DNA of 64,000 nt, from NCBI GenBank assembly GCA_965224095.1, contig OZ245039.1, forward strand, positions 1,550,001-1,614,000. Reading direction: 5' to 3'. How positions within the stretch are numbered: position 1 is the stretch's first letter; the number at the start of each line of letters is the position of its first letter. Below, piece after piece: positions 1-9,552 of this stretch. The notes below the pieces were generated by a model. That model searched no databases and had not been told where the DNA came from. It worked only from the letters and a program-made list of their open reading frames with translations. Origin of the DNA: JBPEWY01 sp965224095 (GTDB lineage: Bacteria; Bacteroidota; Bacteroidia; Flavobacteriales; Flavobacteriaceae). The position numbers and the translations under genes were made by a program.

Positions 1-1524
<1,524 letters not shown>

Positions 1525-1929
1525 TTTGTCTGTTTATATCTCTATATACAATATAAATATTCCAACCAAATAAAAAACACTCTCCTTAGTTTAACTCAAA
1601 AAAAAGAACGGTCTTGCTTATTTTTTTTTGACCTCAAAAATCCATATCAATACAGATCCTTGAAAGTCGTGCTGTTAACAATATATCAATGAACTATCTC
1701 TTTCTTTATCTTCGCTCCTAAAAAGACAATCTTTATCATTCTCCCCCCAAAAGCGGGTGCAAATATAAGAACCCTTTTACTTCCCAACAAAATTTTTTTA
1801 ATGCTTTTTTTTAAAGTTTTTTTACACCCTCCCGTATCACAACAAAAACACCCCTTTATATCAATCCCTTTAAACCATAAAAACACCTCCTTAACATCAC
1901 TTAATGCAACTATCCGCCCTCTTAACCCC
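1525..1929 (-). other. rrn leader and upstream gap (no gene seen)
   Basis: This 405-nt stretch between the porin stop codon and the 16S gene has no credible coding sequence. It is very A/T rich with long homopolymers. About 230 nt between the predicted start of transcription (about 1753) and the 16S 5' end would be the rRNA leader, where processing signals are expected. The porin gene points the same way and ends at 1930. No clear intrinsic terminator was seen between it and the rrn promoter. Confidence 0.6.
1760..1791 (-). promoter_or_regulatory. rrn promoter, Bacteroidetes type
   Basis: On the minus strand a TTTG (-33; 1788-1791) is followed after 20 nt by TATATTTG (-7; 1760-1767), an exact fit to the TAnnTTTG box used by the Bacteroidetes primary sigma factor. 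Transcription would begin near 1753 and run through about 230 nt of leader into 16S rRNA. Box identity and spacing are read directly; promoter activity is inferred. Confidence 0.8.
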
Positions 1930-3873
1930 CTAACGGAAAAAATTCCATACCAATCCAAAACGAACTACAAAATCGCGATAAGGATAATTAGGAGCAGCAT
2001 AGAAATCATACCCGGTAAAAGAAGAATTAAAATGTTCGGCTTTCAAATAGATACGGGTTTGTCGCACCCGGGCGTTCACAAAAAAATCAAACAAAGGGAA
2101 TCCACCTATTTTCTCATCGCTTTGACTGTAAAACTCACCCAATAAAGGGTCGTAGGCATTGGCATAATACGAGGTGAAATATTTAAACGTTATACCTGTT
2201 TGCAAAAACATAGCCTTCTTAAAAACATCATTCGAATAATACAGCGTGTTTCTGGTAATAATTTCCGGGACATTTAAAATATCTCTTCCCTGACTAACAT
2301 GCTGGTACATCACCGTGTTTTCTAACGAAAACTTTCCCAACGAAATATTATTCTGATACTTTAGTTTCGTATAATTTAAAACATATTCATGCTGTGAGGG
2401 CTTAATACCTCCTGAAGATAAAGATCTGAAATAGGTGAAATTATCTAATGTAGTATAATCTAATTCAACGCTTCCCCATTTCTTCAAATTCACCATTACA
2501 CGCATTCCTAAATTTTCCTCTTTTTGAAAAGATTCGGTATGCTGCCAGTTATAATTTTTGTAATCGCTCTGGTACAGTAGAAAATTAAAATTAGGAGATC
2601 GCACATTTCTGAATGCCTTTACTCCAACATCAAAACCGTTCTTTAATTGATACGACAGTCCTGCAAACATTTGTTCTCCGCCAAGATCTCCTGAAAAATT
2701 CATTGAAATGCCGGCATCCAGACCAAACCCTCCTATTCTTTTTTGCCAGGAACCTATCAGCGCTAATTCGTCTCCTTCCAATTTATTTTGAATGGTTTGT
2801 TCCGGAGTAATTAATACACTATCAAAGAAATAATTATAATTATAATGGCTTACACCTGCCATGAGTTGCCCTAAAACCGAATTGGAAAATTGTAAGCCTA
2901 AACTGTTATACATGGTTTTTAAACGTGTTCTATCTGCTACAACTCCGGAAAGAAATGCTTCTCCAAAATAATCGTTCGCCGAACTTTGGTCAAACTCATA
3001 CCGCTTTGTCTCATAAGCAAACCGATGATGCAACCCTAGGGAAGAATTTCTCAGGGAATCTTTACGACGTGCCAGATAGTATATATGGTCTACAAAATAT
3101 CGTTTTCCTATTAGTAGATTTTCGGCATCCTGAAAAAGAACATCAATCCTGGAACGATCGGTAAACTGATCATCACCCGACTCAAACTGATCGCGGTTAA
3201 TAATTCCTCCATTTTCTTCATTAAATATATCCTGGGAAACAAAATGAGTTTTTAGATGATACCTTCCTTTTGGAGTAGTGTAATTTGCGGTAAACCGAAA
3301 GTTCCCTGTACTTGACAGGATGTGTTGATATTTCCCCAAACTTCTCATTCCTTTATAGGCAATAGAGAAATTTAATCGCTCCGATGTATTTAATGTAAGA
3401 AAAGCATCGAGCAACTGACCCTGTTCCATGGTTGTTTTAAACAATAAATCCGTCATCGGTGTAGGCACATGGTAATAATTAATTTCATCTGCCCTCATAT
3501 AATTATAGTGTTTGGCTCTGGCACCAATTCCCGGATATATATCCTTTTCATTTAGGTTTAAAGACAACGCATTATATGTTTGTCCTAAATTCGAAAAAGG
3601 CAATAACTCAAAATCGTCCTTTCTTAAATAATTATACGAATACTCTTTTTTTATGGTTAAGGTGGTGTCAATATAGGTGGTATCGTTTTCCAGCGAAATA
3701 ATCTTATAGTCTCTGCCCGTCAGAGAAACATCGTCAGGCGAATTACTTTTTCTCTGCCTCGGAGGTTTTGGCAATAGCGAATCACGGTCAGCCTCGTTGA
3801 CCGAATTATTTATTTGGGCTTCTATTCCCATAGAGCACAGAAAACAAAAAAGCAGACAGCTCAGTAGCTTCAT
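1930..3873 (-). CDS. Putative outer-membrane porin (Porin_10-like)
   Basis: A 647-aa protein with a cleavable signal peptide (about residues 1-19, ending GIEAQ). A short basic/proline-rich segment follows, then a long series of alternating aromatic/polar beta strands ending in a terminal aromatic-basic motif (LVWNFFR). This is the pattern of an outer-membrane beta barrel, and the order of segments resembles the Bacteroidetes putative porin family (Porin_10, PF14121). It is probably a passive or poorly characterised channel; the substrate is unknown. It is a single gene with its own promoter (3891-3920). The C-terminal F-R end differs from the usual terminal aromatic residue. Confidence 0.75.
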   Translation of the reverse strand: MKLLSCLLFCFLCSMGIEAQINNSVNEADRDSLLPKPPRQRKSNSPDDVSLTGRDYKIISLENDTTYIDTTLTIKKEYSYNYLRKDDFELLPFSNLGQTYNALSLNLNEKDIYPGIGARAKHYNYMRADEINYYHVPTPMTDLLFKTTMEQGQLLDAFLTLNTSERLNFSIAYKGMRSLGKYQHILSSTGNFRFTANYTTPKGRYHLKTHFVSQDIFNEENGGIINRDQFESGDDQFTDRSRIDVLFQDAENLLIGKRYFVDHIYYLARRKDSLRNSSLGLHHRFAYETKRYEFDQSSANDYFGEAFLSGVVADRTRLKTMYNSLGLQFSNSVLGQLMAGVSHYNYNYFFDSVLITPEQTIQNKLEGDELALIGSWQKRIGGFGLDAGISMNFSGDLGGEQMFAGLSYQLKNGFDVGVKAFRNVRSPNFNFLLYQSDYKNYNWQHTESFQKEENLGMRVMVNLKKWGSVELDYTTLDNFTYFRSLSSGGIKPSQHEYVLNYTKLKYQNNISLGKFSLENTVMYQHVSQGRDILNVPEIITRNTLYYSNDVFKKAMFLQTGITFKYFTSYYANAYDPLLGEFYSQSDEKIGGFPLFDFFVNARVRQTRIYLKAEHFNSSFTGYDFYAAPNYPYRDFVVRFGLVWNFFR

Positions 3874-3890
3874 TACATTTTCTTTGGAGG

Positions 3891-3920
3891 CAAAGGTAAA
3901 TGATAAACTATTATTTGCAA
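3891..3920 (-). promoter_or_regulatory. Promoter of the porin gene
   Basis: Minus strand: TTG (3918-3920), a 19-nt spacer and TACCTTTG (3891-3898). Both boxes match the Bacteroidetes consensus. Transcription would start near 3884, about 10 nt before the ATG, giving a very short leader. This supports the start codon chosen for the porin. Confidence 0.7.
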
Positions 3921-4041
3921 GTTAAGTTCTGCTTAAAAACACTATTTAAAAGATACGTTCTCTTTCCGGCTGCCACTCTCCATCGTAGAAACAAGGCAGA
4001 TCTCTTATACAAATTTTAAAACCCCTTTAATTTTCAAAATA

Positions 4042-4071
4042 AAAAAGCCTTCCCCAAAAGGAAGGCTTTTT
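4042..4071. terminator. Bidirectional intrinsic terminator
   Basis: Perfect 12-bp arms AAAAAGCCTTCC (4042-4053) and GGAAGGCTTTTT (4060-4071) around a 6-nt loop. T-runs are present on both strands. It lies just after the SusD stop codon and is the natural end of the minus-strand susC-susD transcript. Confidence 0.85.
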
Positions 4072-4093
4072 CTTGAGCATAATTCACCAGAAC

Positions 4094-5584
4094 TTATAAT
4101 GGATTTTGTTCAAGATTGGGATTCGAAATAATTTCTTCTCTGGGAATCAACCACTCCCATCTGATATCTCCTGCCGGAACTTCCAGTACATTCCCGGCCA
4201 GAGCGGCATTGTGGTTTGCTCCGGTCCTGTCAAGCGGTAAATTCAATCGCTTTAGGTCCAGGAAGCGGAAGCCTTCACCCCACAATTCTATTCTTCTTTG
4301 GATCATGATCTCATCAATCAGTGCCTGACCTACGTTTGCCGATAGCACATAAGCGTCATCTCTGGTTGACACCAAATCAAATAAAGCCTGTGCAGCCGGA
4401 CCGTCCTGACCATTTCTGGCATAAGCCTCTGCTTCTATTAAATACATTTCGGCTGCCCTCATATGAGGCACATCAACCCTACTATCCGAGTTACTTACAG
4501 CCAAAAACTTTTGATTCGTATAGGGCTTTCTCTGATGACTGGACAGTAACGATTTTCCGGATGGTAAATTCAAATGCTGTCCGGTAGGATCCCAAAGTTG
4601 TTTTCTAACATCGGTATCGGTAATCATGTCGTACAGCGCAGAATTAATAGATCTCGGATTCCCGCGGATGGCAGACGAGCTGAAGTTTCTGGAAATATAT
4701 CCTCCATACGAACCGAAACGGTCATTCTGATCATCCTGAATCTGACTGGCCCACATAAATTCCGGATTTCCCTGAGAATCAATCTGAAAGCCATTGGCAT
4801 AAGTAGCCGGATCCATTAAACCGAAACCATCTCTGGCCTCGGCTGCCAGCTGTGCTGCTAAAGCCCAGTTCCCCATTGTCAAGGCAACTCTGGCCTTTAA
4901 TCCTTTGGCTACATTTTGATTGATATGCGACTTATTAGGTCTTGAATATCCGTCTAATGCCAGTATTGCAGCATCCAAATCAGCATTAATTTCGGTATAT
5001 ACTTCCTCCACCGAATTACGAGGCAGATTTTCTTCTAAAGCACTTTTCTTATAAGGTACTCCCATCTGGGTATTCCCGCCACCGGCTTTATATCTTCCTC
5101 CGTACAACTGTACCAACTGATAGTGCGCCCAGGCTCTGTAAACCAGTGCCTGACCAAGGATAATGTTTTTTTCATCTTGAGGCCCGCTGGCACCATCGAT
5201 CCCGTTAATTAACACATTGGCATTGGCTATCCATTTATAGTACATCACCCAGGGGAATCTGCTATAAAAATCCGAATCGCTTCTACCGGCAGTCCATTTG
5301 TAAACACGGTTATGCCATTGCTCCCGGTGAACTACCTGATCTTCGCCTAGCAGATCGAAGTGAATATACGATCCTCCTACACCACAGTTACCTTGTGTGC
5401 TTTCCTGTCTTTGATATAAATCTCTGTGTATTCCGTTTAAAACCGCAAAAGCCGTAGTAGTTGATGCCACCGCCTCGCTGGCCGATACCTGATCTGTGGG
5501 TACTACATCAAGAAAATCATCCTGACATCCGTGAAGGATTACCACTCCCACAAATAAAACCAATATTGAAACTATTCTTTTCAT
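4094..5584 (-). CDS. SusD/RagB-like nutrient-binding outer-membrane lipoprotein
   Basis: A 496-aa lipoprotein. The signal peptide ends in a lipobox with the acylated Cys at position 20 (ILHGC), followed by acidic residues. The early DFLDVVPTDQ segment, the YRAWAHYQLVQLYGG helix, the MRAAEMYLIEAEAYARNG TPR-like helix and the end NPNLEQNPL are typical of the SusD/RagB family. It sits on the cell surface as the lid of the SusC channel and binds the substrate before import. The gene is 5 nt downstream of susC and followed by a strong terminator. No glycosidase or peptidase is adjacent, so the substrate cannot be guessed. Confidence 0.95.
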   Translation of the reverse strand: MKRIVSILVLFVGVVILHGCQDDFLDVVPTDQVSASEAVASTTTAFAVLNGIHRDLYQRQESTQGNCGVGGSYIHFDLLGEDQVVHREQWHNRVYKWTAGRSDSDFYSRFPWVMYYKWIANANVLINGIDGASGPQDEKNIILGQALVYRAWAHYQLVQLYGGRYKAGGGNTQMGVPYKKSALEENLPRNSVEEVYTEINADLDAAILALDGYSRPNKSHINQNVAKGLKARVALTMGNWALAAQLAAEARDGFGLMDPATYANGFQIDSQGNPEFMWASQIQDDQNDRFGSYGGYISRNFSSSAIRGNPRSINSALYDMITDTDVRKQLWDPTGQHLNLPSGKSLLSSHQRKPYTNQKFLAVSNSDSRVDVPHMRAAEMYLIEAEAYARNGQDGPAAQALFDLVSTRDDAYVLSANVGQALIDEIMIQRRIELWGEGFRFLDLKRLNLPLDRTGANHNAALAGNVLEVPAGDIRWEWLIPREEIISNPNLEQNPL

Positions 5585-5589
5585 AATGA

Positions 5590-8500
5590 TTATAATTTTA
5601 AGTTTAACCCAAATGTTATCACTCTGGCTGGAGTGAACACATTCGATGTATTACCACTAAATTCCTGTTGAATATTAAATCCTTTGCGCTCGTTAATGGA
5701 AAATACATTTTCTGCACTGGCGTAGGCACTAAGTGCCTTTAAGCCGAGTTTCTCCACCACGGAATCCGAAAAATCATATCCGATGGTTATCTGTCTTAAA
5801 TTAAGGAAGGAAGCATCAATCAACCATCTGTCTGAGGTTGCACTCCACTGAGATGATAATCCGGCATCCATTCTGGGAACATCAGTAACATCTCCCGGGT
5901 TTTGCCATCTTCTCAGAATATCCACATGTTTTGCTTCTCCGTACGATCCGGCATCCATAATTCCTGCATAATTAAAATCTAAATTCTCACCACCTATCTG
6001 ATATACGAATAATGCTTTTAACGACACATTCTTATATTTTAAATCTGTTGTAAAAGAACCTGACACATCAGGAATTACCGATCCGGCATAGTGAAATTTT
6101 GCATTACTTGAAAAAGGTGTTACAGCTATTCCGTTAATCGTCCTTACACCGGATGCATCAGGATCATCGGCTACATACAGCCCGGAACCATCGGCAGGAT
6201 CTACTCCGTACCAGTCTCTTATCCAGTAGTCAAAGAGTCCTTTACCGACTGTTAATTTTTTAGTTCCGTTGATCACTTCATCCTGAGGGAGCTTACTAAA
6301 CTCATTCTCCAAAGTAGCGGCGTTTACGGTTACATTCCACCGTAAGTCGGACTTGTTGATAATGTCGTATGACAAACTCAATTCCAATCCTTTGTTTACC
6401 AGTGTTCCTATATTTTCTTTCTTTTCATTGGGTGTTCCGTTACTGGGCGCTACGGGTACATCAAAAATCAAATCGATCGATTCTCTATTATAGTATTCCA
6501 GGGTACCCCGCAATCTGTTAAAGAATCCAAACTCCAATGCCACACTATAACTTCCTATTTTTTCCCATTCCAGATCCGGTGCTCCCAGACTCGACCTTAA
6601 TATTCCCGGTTCGCTCTGATTGTTGTTATCAAGTGCAAACAAGGCCTGAGAGGCATAAAAGCCTATTCCCTGTTTATTCCCCACAGTTCCGTAAGCAGCC
6701 CTTAATTTCAAAAGATCCACCCAATCGTTTCCATCCATAAAAGGTTCTTTATCAATAATCCAGGAAGCTCCAACGGACCAAAACGTACCCCATCTTTTAA
6801 CACGATCAAACCTGGATGATCCATCTCGCCGAATGGAGCCGCTGAGATAATACTTCTGGTTGTAATTGTAATTTACCCTTCCAAAATAACTGTCTTCCGT
6901 TTCTCCGTCTACCTGCGAAACTAATTCGGTTGTGTTCACAAAGTTGATTAACTCCAGGTTTCCGTCTGCAATCTGAACCGTACGGGTTCCGTTTAAGTCA
7001 TCAATAGTCAATTCTTGATTCTCATGTCCTACTAGAAATTCAAAATTATGATCATCAAAAGACCACATATAATTTAACAACTGATTAAAACCAATTCTTT
7101 TTGTTCTTACATATTGTTTAAATCCCAAACCGTCGGGAGCACCATCTCCTATTATTTTATTCCAGAAAAAAGTATTGTAATAATTCTCATCTTCATAACT
7201 GAGGTTTACCCTTAAGGAAAGGTTTTCCATTAAAGAAATATCTGCGAATGTTTTAAGATTCAACGTTGTTATTTCATCAAAATCCACATCATTTTGTCGT
7301 TCTACTATAACATGCCGGCCTGTACTGGCACCACTGGGCCTGTTGTCATCCAGGTCAAATACTCTATTCCCGTTTTCATCAAGAATAAAAGCCCCCGTTA
7401 CCGGATCGTGTGCATAAATGGGATAAATGGGCCCCATACCTCTGGTAAACCGGAAGGCATTTCTAAAACTGTTACTTCCCCCCAGTTGAGACTGATTTCC
7501 ATTGGAAAAAGTTCCGGCGAAGTTTCCGCCTACTTTCAACCAATCCGATACTTGTGCATTTACATTTACACGACCGGAGAATCTCTCAAAATCAGAATTA
7601 ATCAGATACCCTTCTTCCTTTAAATACCCAAAAGATGAGAAGTAATCTATATTTTCATTCCCGCCCAGGTAATTGAAATCCACATTTCTGCGTATTCCGG
7701 TTCTGGTAACTGCATCTTCCCAGTCAAAATCGTTATACAGCAAAGAAGCATTCGGGTTTATCAGCCCATCCGTTCCTACGATCTGGTCATTAGCTACGTT
7801 GAATGGATTATAACCCAAAATCCCGAAAATATTATTGGTTGCCGATTGATTTGCTGCAGTTACATCGGCAGGGTCATCCACGCCGGGAATAGCAATTGAA
7901 TTCCGAAGTGATTCCCACATAATAGGATAGTACTGGAAAGCATCAATTCTGTCGTATTCCGGAATAGCCCGATCAATAACACCGGTGGAGATATTAATAT
8001 TGGCTTCTCCTTTTTGATTTTTACCCCTTTTTGTAGTAATCAAAACCACCCCGTTCGCCGCCTTATTTCCATAAAGTGCCGTTGAAGAAGCATCTTTAAG
8101 GATGGAAATCGACTCGATATCGGCCGGGTTAATATTGTTTAAATTACCGCTTGTGGGGATCCCATCTACAATATATAAAGGGCTATTAGAAGCCCCAAAA
8201 GAACTGAACCCCCTGATCCTGATATTCTGAGAAGAACCGGGTTGTCCGCCGGAAGCAGTTGCTGTAACACCCGGAGACGCTCCTTCAAGCGCTGTGGAAA
8301 TGTTAGCAACCGGCCTATTGGTAATATCTTCGGCCTTTATTTGCGTAACAGCTCCCGTAAGTGCTTCTTTAGAAGAAGTACCATATGCCACAACCACTAC
8401 TTCTTCAAGTGCCTGGGCATCTTCTTCCATTTGTACATTAATTGTATTCGACGCTCCTACCGTTCTGTTTTCGGTTTTAAGCCCTAAATACGTAAAGACT

Positions 8501-8712
8501 AATACTTGTCCGACATCTGCCTGGATGGTGTAATTCCCATCAAAGTCAGTTTGAGTTCCTGAGGTTGTTCCTCGCACCAAAATATTAGCCCCGGGAAGGG
8601 GTAGTCCATTTTGGTCAGTAACAGTACCTGTGATTGTTTTTTCCTGAGCAAACAGGAAACCGCTCCCTAATACTACGAAGAGTATTAGAAACCATGTAAA
8701 GTTTGATTTCAT
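5590..8712 (-). CDS. SusC/RagA-family TonB-linked outer-membrane transporter
   Basis: A 1040-aa TonB-dependent transporter. The order is: signal peptide (about 1-23, ending FLFAQ); carboxypeptidase-regulatory-like domain (about 26-112; ITGTVTDQNGLPLPGANI); TonB-box-like stretch EEVVVVAYG; plug domain with the SusC signature SILKDASSTALYGNKAANG; and a large beta barrel ending ARVITFGLNLKL. It imports a ligand captured by the SusD partner encoded 5 nt downstream, using TonB energy. No ECF sigma factor, anti-sigma factor or degradative enzyme lies beside the pair. No convincing -7 box was found in the 159 nt upstream. Confidence 0.96.
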   Translation of the reverse strand: MKSNFTWFLILFVVLGSGFLFAQEKTITGTVTDQNGLPLPGANILVRGTTSGTQTDFDGNYTIQADVGQVLVFTYLGLKTENRTVGASNTINVQMEEDAQALEEVVVVAYGTSSKEALTGAVTQIKAEDITNRPVANISTALEGASPGVTATASGGQPGSSQNIRIRGFSSFGASNSPLYIVDGIPTSGNLNNINPADIESISILKDASSTALYGNKAANGVVLITTKRGKNQKGEANINISTGVIDRAIPEYDRIDAFQYYPIMWESLRNSIAIPGVDDPADVTAANQSATNNIFGILGYNPFNVANDQIVGTDGLINPNASLLYNDFDWEDAVTRTGIRRNVDFNYLGGNENIDYFSSFGYLKEEGYLINSDFERFSGRVNVNAQVSDWLKVGGNFAGTFSNGNQSQLGGSNSFRNAFRFTRGMGPIYPIYAHDPVTGAFILDENGNRVFDLDDNRPSGASTGRHVIVERQNDVDFDEITTLNLKTFADISLMENLSLRVNLSYEDENYYNTFFWNKIIGDGAPDGLGFKQYVRTKRIGFNQLLNYMWSFDDHNFEFLVGHENQELTIDDLNGTRTVQIADGNLELINFVNTTELVSQVDGETEDSYFGRVNYNYNQKYYLSGSIRRDGSSRFDRVKRWGTFWSVGASWIIDKEPFMDGNDWVDLLKLRAAYGTVGNKQGIGFYASQALFALDNNNQSEPGILRSSLGAPDLEWEKIGSYSVALEFGFFNRLRGTLEYYNRESIDLIFDVPVAPSNGTPNEKKENIGTLVNKGLELSLSYDIINKSDLRWNVTVNAATLENEFSKLPQDEVINGTKKLTVGKGLFDYWIRDWYGVDPADGSGLYVADDPDASGVRTINGIAVTPFSSNAKFHYAGSVIPDVSGSFTTDLKYKNVSLKALFVYQIGGENLDFNYAGIMDAGSYGEAKHVDILRRWQNPGDVTDVPRMDAGLSSQWSATSDRWLIDASFLNLRQITIGYDFSDSVVEKLGLKALSAYASAENVFSINERKGFNIQQEFSGNTSNVFTPARVITFGLNLKL

Positions 8713-8871
8713 CAGTTAGAATAATTAGAGTTAGCTGGAATAAAAATCTTAATTTTTTGTTAATTGTGCAATTATTGATCACTTTATTTACTTAATCTCT
8801 AATATTTTAACATTTATATACGCTCTTTTCTCTTTACGTAACACTCTGATTCTTATTTTATACATTAGCAA

Positions 8872-9468
8872 ATGCTCAAACCATATCTATACACTCCCAA
8901 TGAAGCAGGTACCGACGAAGCGGGAAGAGGGTGTCTTGCCGGCCCTGTAACCGCAGCGGCTGTAATTCTTCCCGAAGATTTTGAAAATGAATTGCTGAAC
9001 GATTCAAAAAAGCTGTCAGAGCTAAAGCGAAATAAACTGAAGCCCATTATCGAACAATGCGCTTTACACTTTGCTGTAAAACATATTTATCCGGAAGAAA
9101 TTGACCGAATAAATATTTTAAAAGCGTCTATTACCGCCATGCACGGTGCCCTGGACACCATAAATCAAACACCGGTATTAATTGCAGTAGATGGCAACAA
9201 ATTTATCGCTTATAAAAAAATTCCGTTTCAATGCATTATTAAAGGTGATGGCAAATACATGCATATAGCCGCCGCCTCCATCCTGGCTAAAACCTATCGG
9301 GATGCTTATATGGAAAAAATCCATGAGGAATTTCCCATGTACAACTGGAAACAAAATAAAGGCTACCCCACCAGAGAACACCGGGAAGCAATTATGAAAT
9401 ACGGCATCACCAAATACCACAGAAAAAGTTTTACTTTATTGCCGGAACAATTGACTCTTGATTTATAA
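8872..9468 (+). CDS. rnhB: Ribonuclease HII
   Basis: A 198-aa enzyme that cuts the RNA strand of RNA-DNA hybrids and helps remove misincorporated ribonucleotides. The N-terminal TDEAGRGCLAGPV motif carries the first acidic pair (D15, E16). A third Asp lies in AVDGNK (D107) and another in KGDGKY (D126), followed by the conserved AAASILAKTYRD helix. Length and order match the family. The start is the first ATG, 15 codons before the catalytic motif. The gene is divergent from susC; a weak -7-like TACATTAG lies just upstream (8861-8868). Confidence 0.95.
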   Translation: MLKPYLYTPNEAGTDEAGRGCLAGPVTAAAVILPEDFENELLNDSKKLSELKRNKLKPIIEQCALHFAVKHIYPEEIDRINILKASITAMHGALDTINQTPVLIAVDGNKFIAYKKIPFQCIIKGDGKYMHIAAASILAKTYRDAYMEKIHEEFPMYNWKQNKGYPTREHREAIMKYGITKYHRKSFTLLPEQLTLDL

Positions 9469-9480
9469 ATTTTATTTTTG
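9451..9480 (+). promoter_or_regulatory. Promoter of the 821-aa lipoprotein gene
   Basis: TTG (9451-9453), a 19-nt spacer and TATTTTTG (9473-9480), matching the Bacteroidetes consensus. It overlaps the 3' end of rnhB. Transcription would start near 9487 and leave a 66-nt leader. The leader contains the 13-nt palindrome CCTGATAATCAGG (9513-9525), which could fold as a small hairpin. Confidence 0.65.
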
Positions 9481-9552
9481 TGAATCCCTTTTACAGGGCC
9501 AAATACCTGATGCCTGATAATCAGGATTTTAACATATGAAAATGTTTGACTT

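Noticed and set aside
1686..2145. Frames of 90 and 114 codons near the rrn promoter
   Set aside because: One spans the rrn promoter and the other lies mostly opposite the porin gene; both are low-complexity and lack coding signs.
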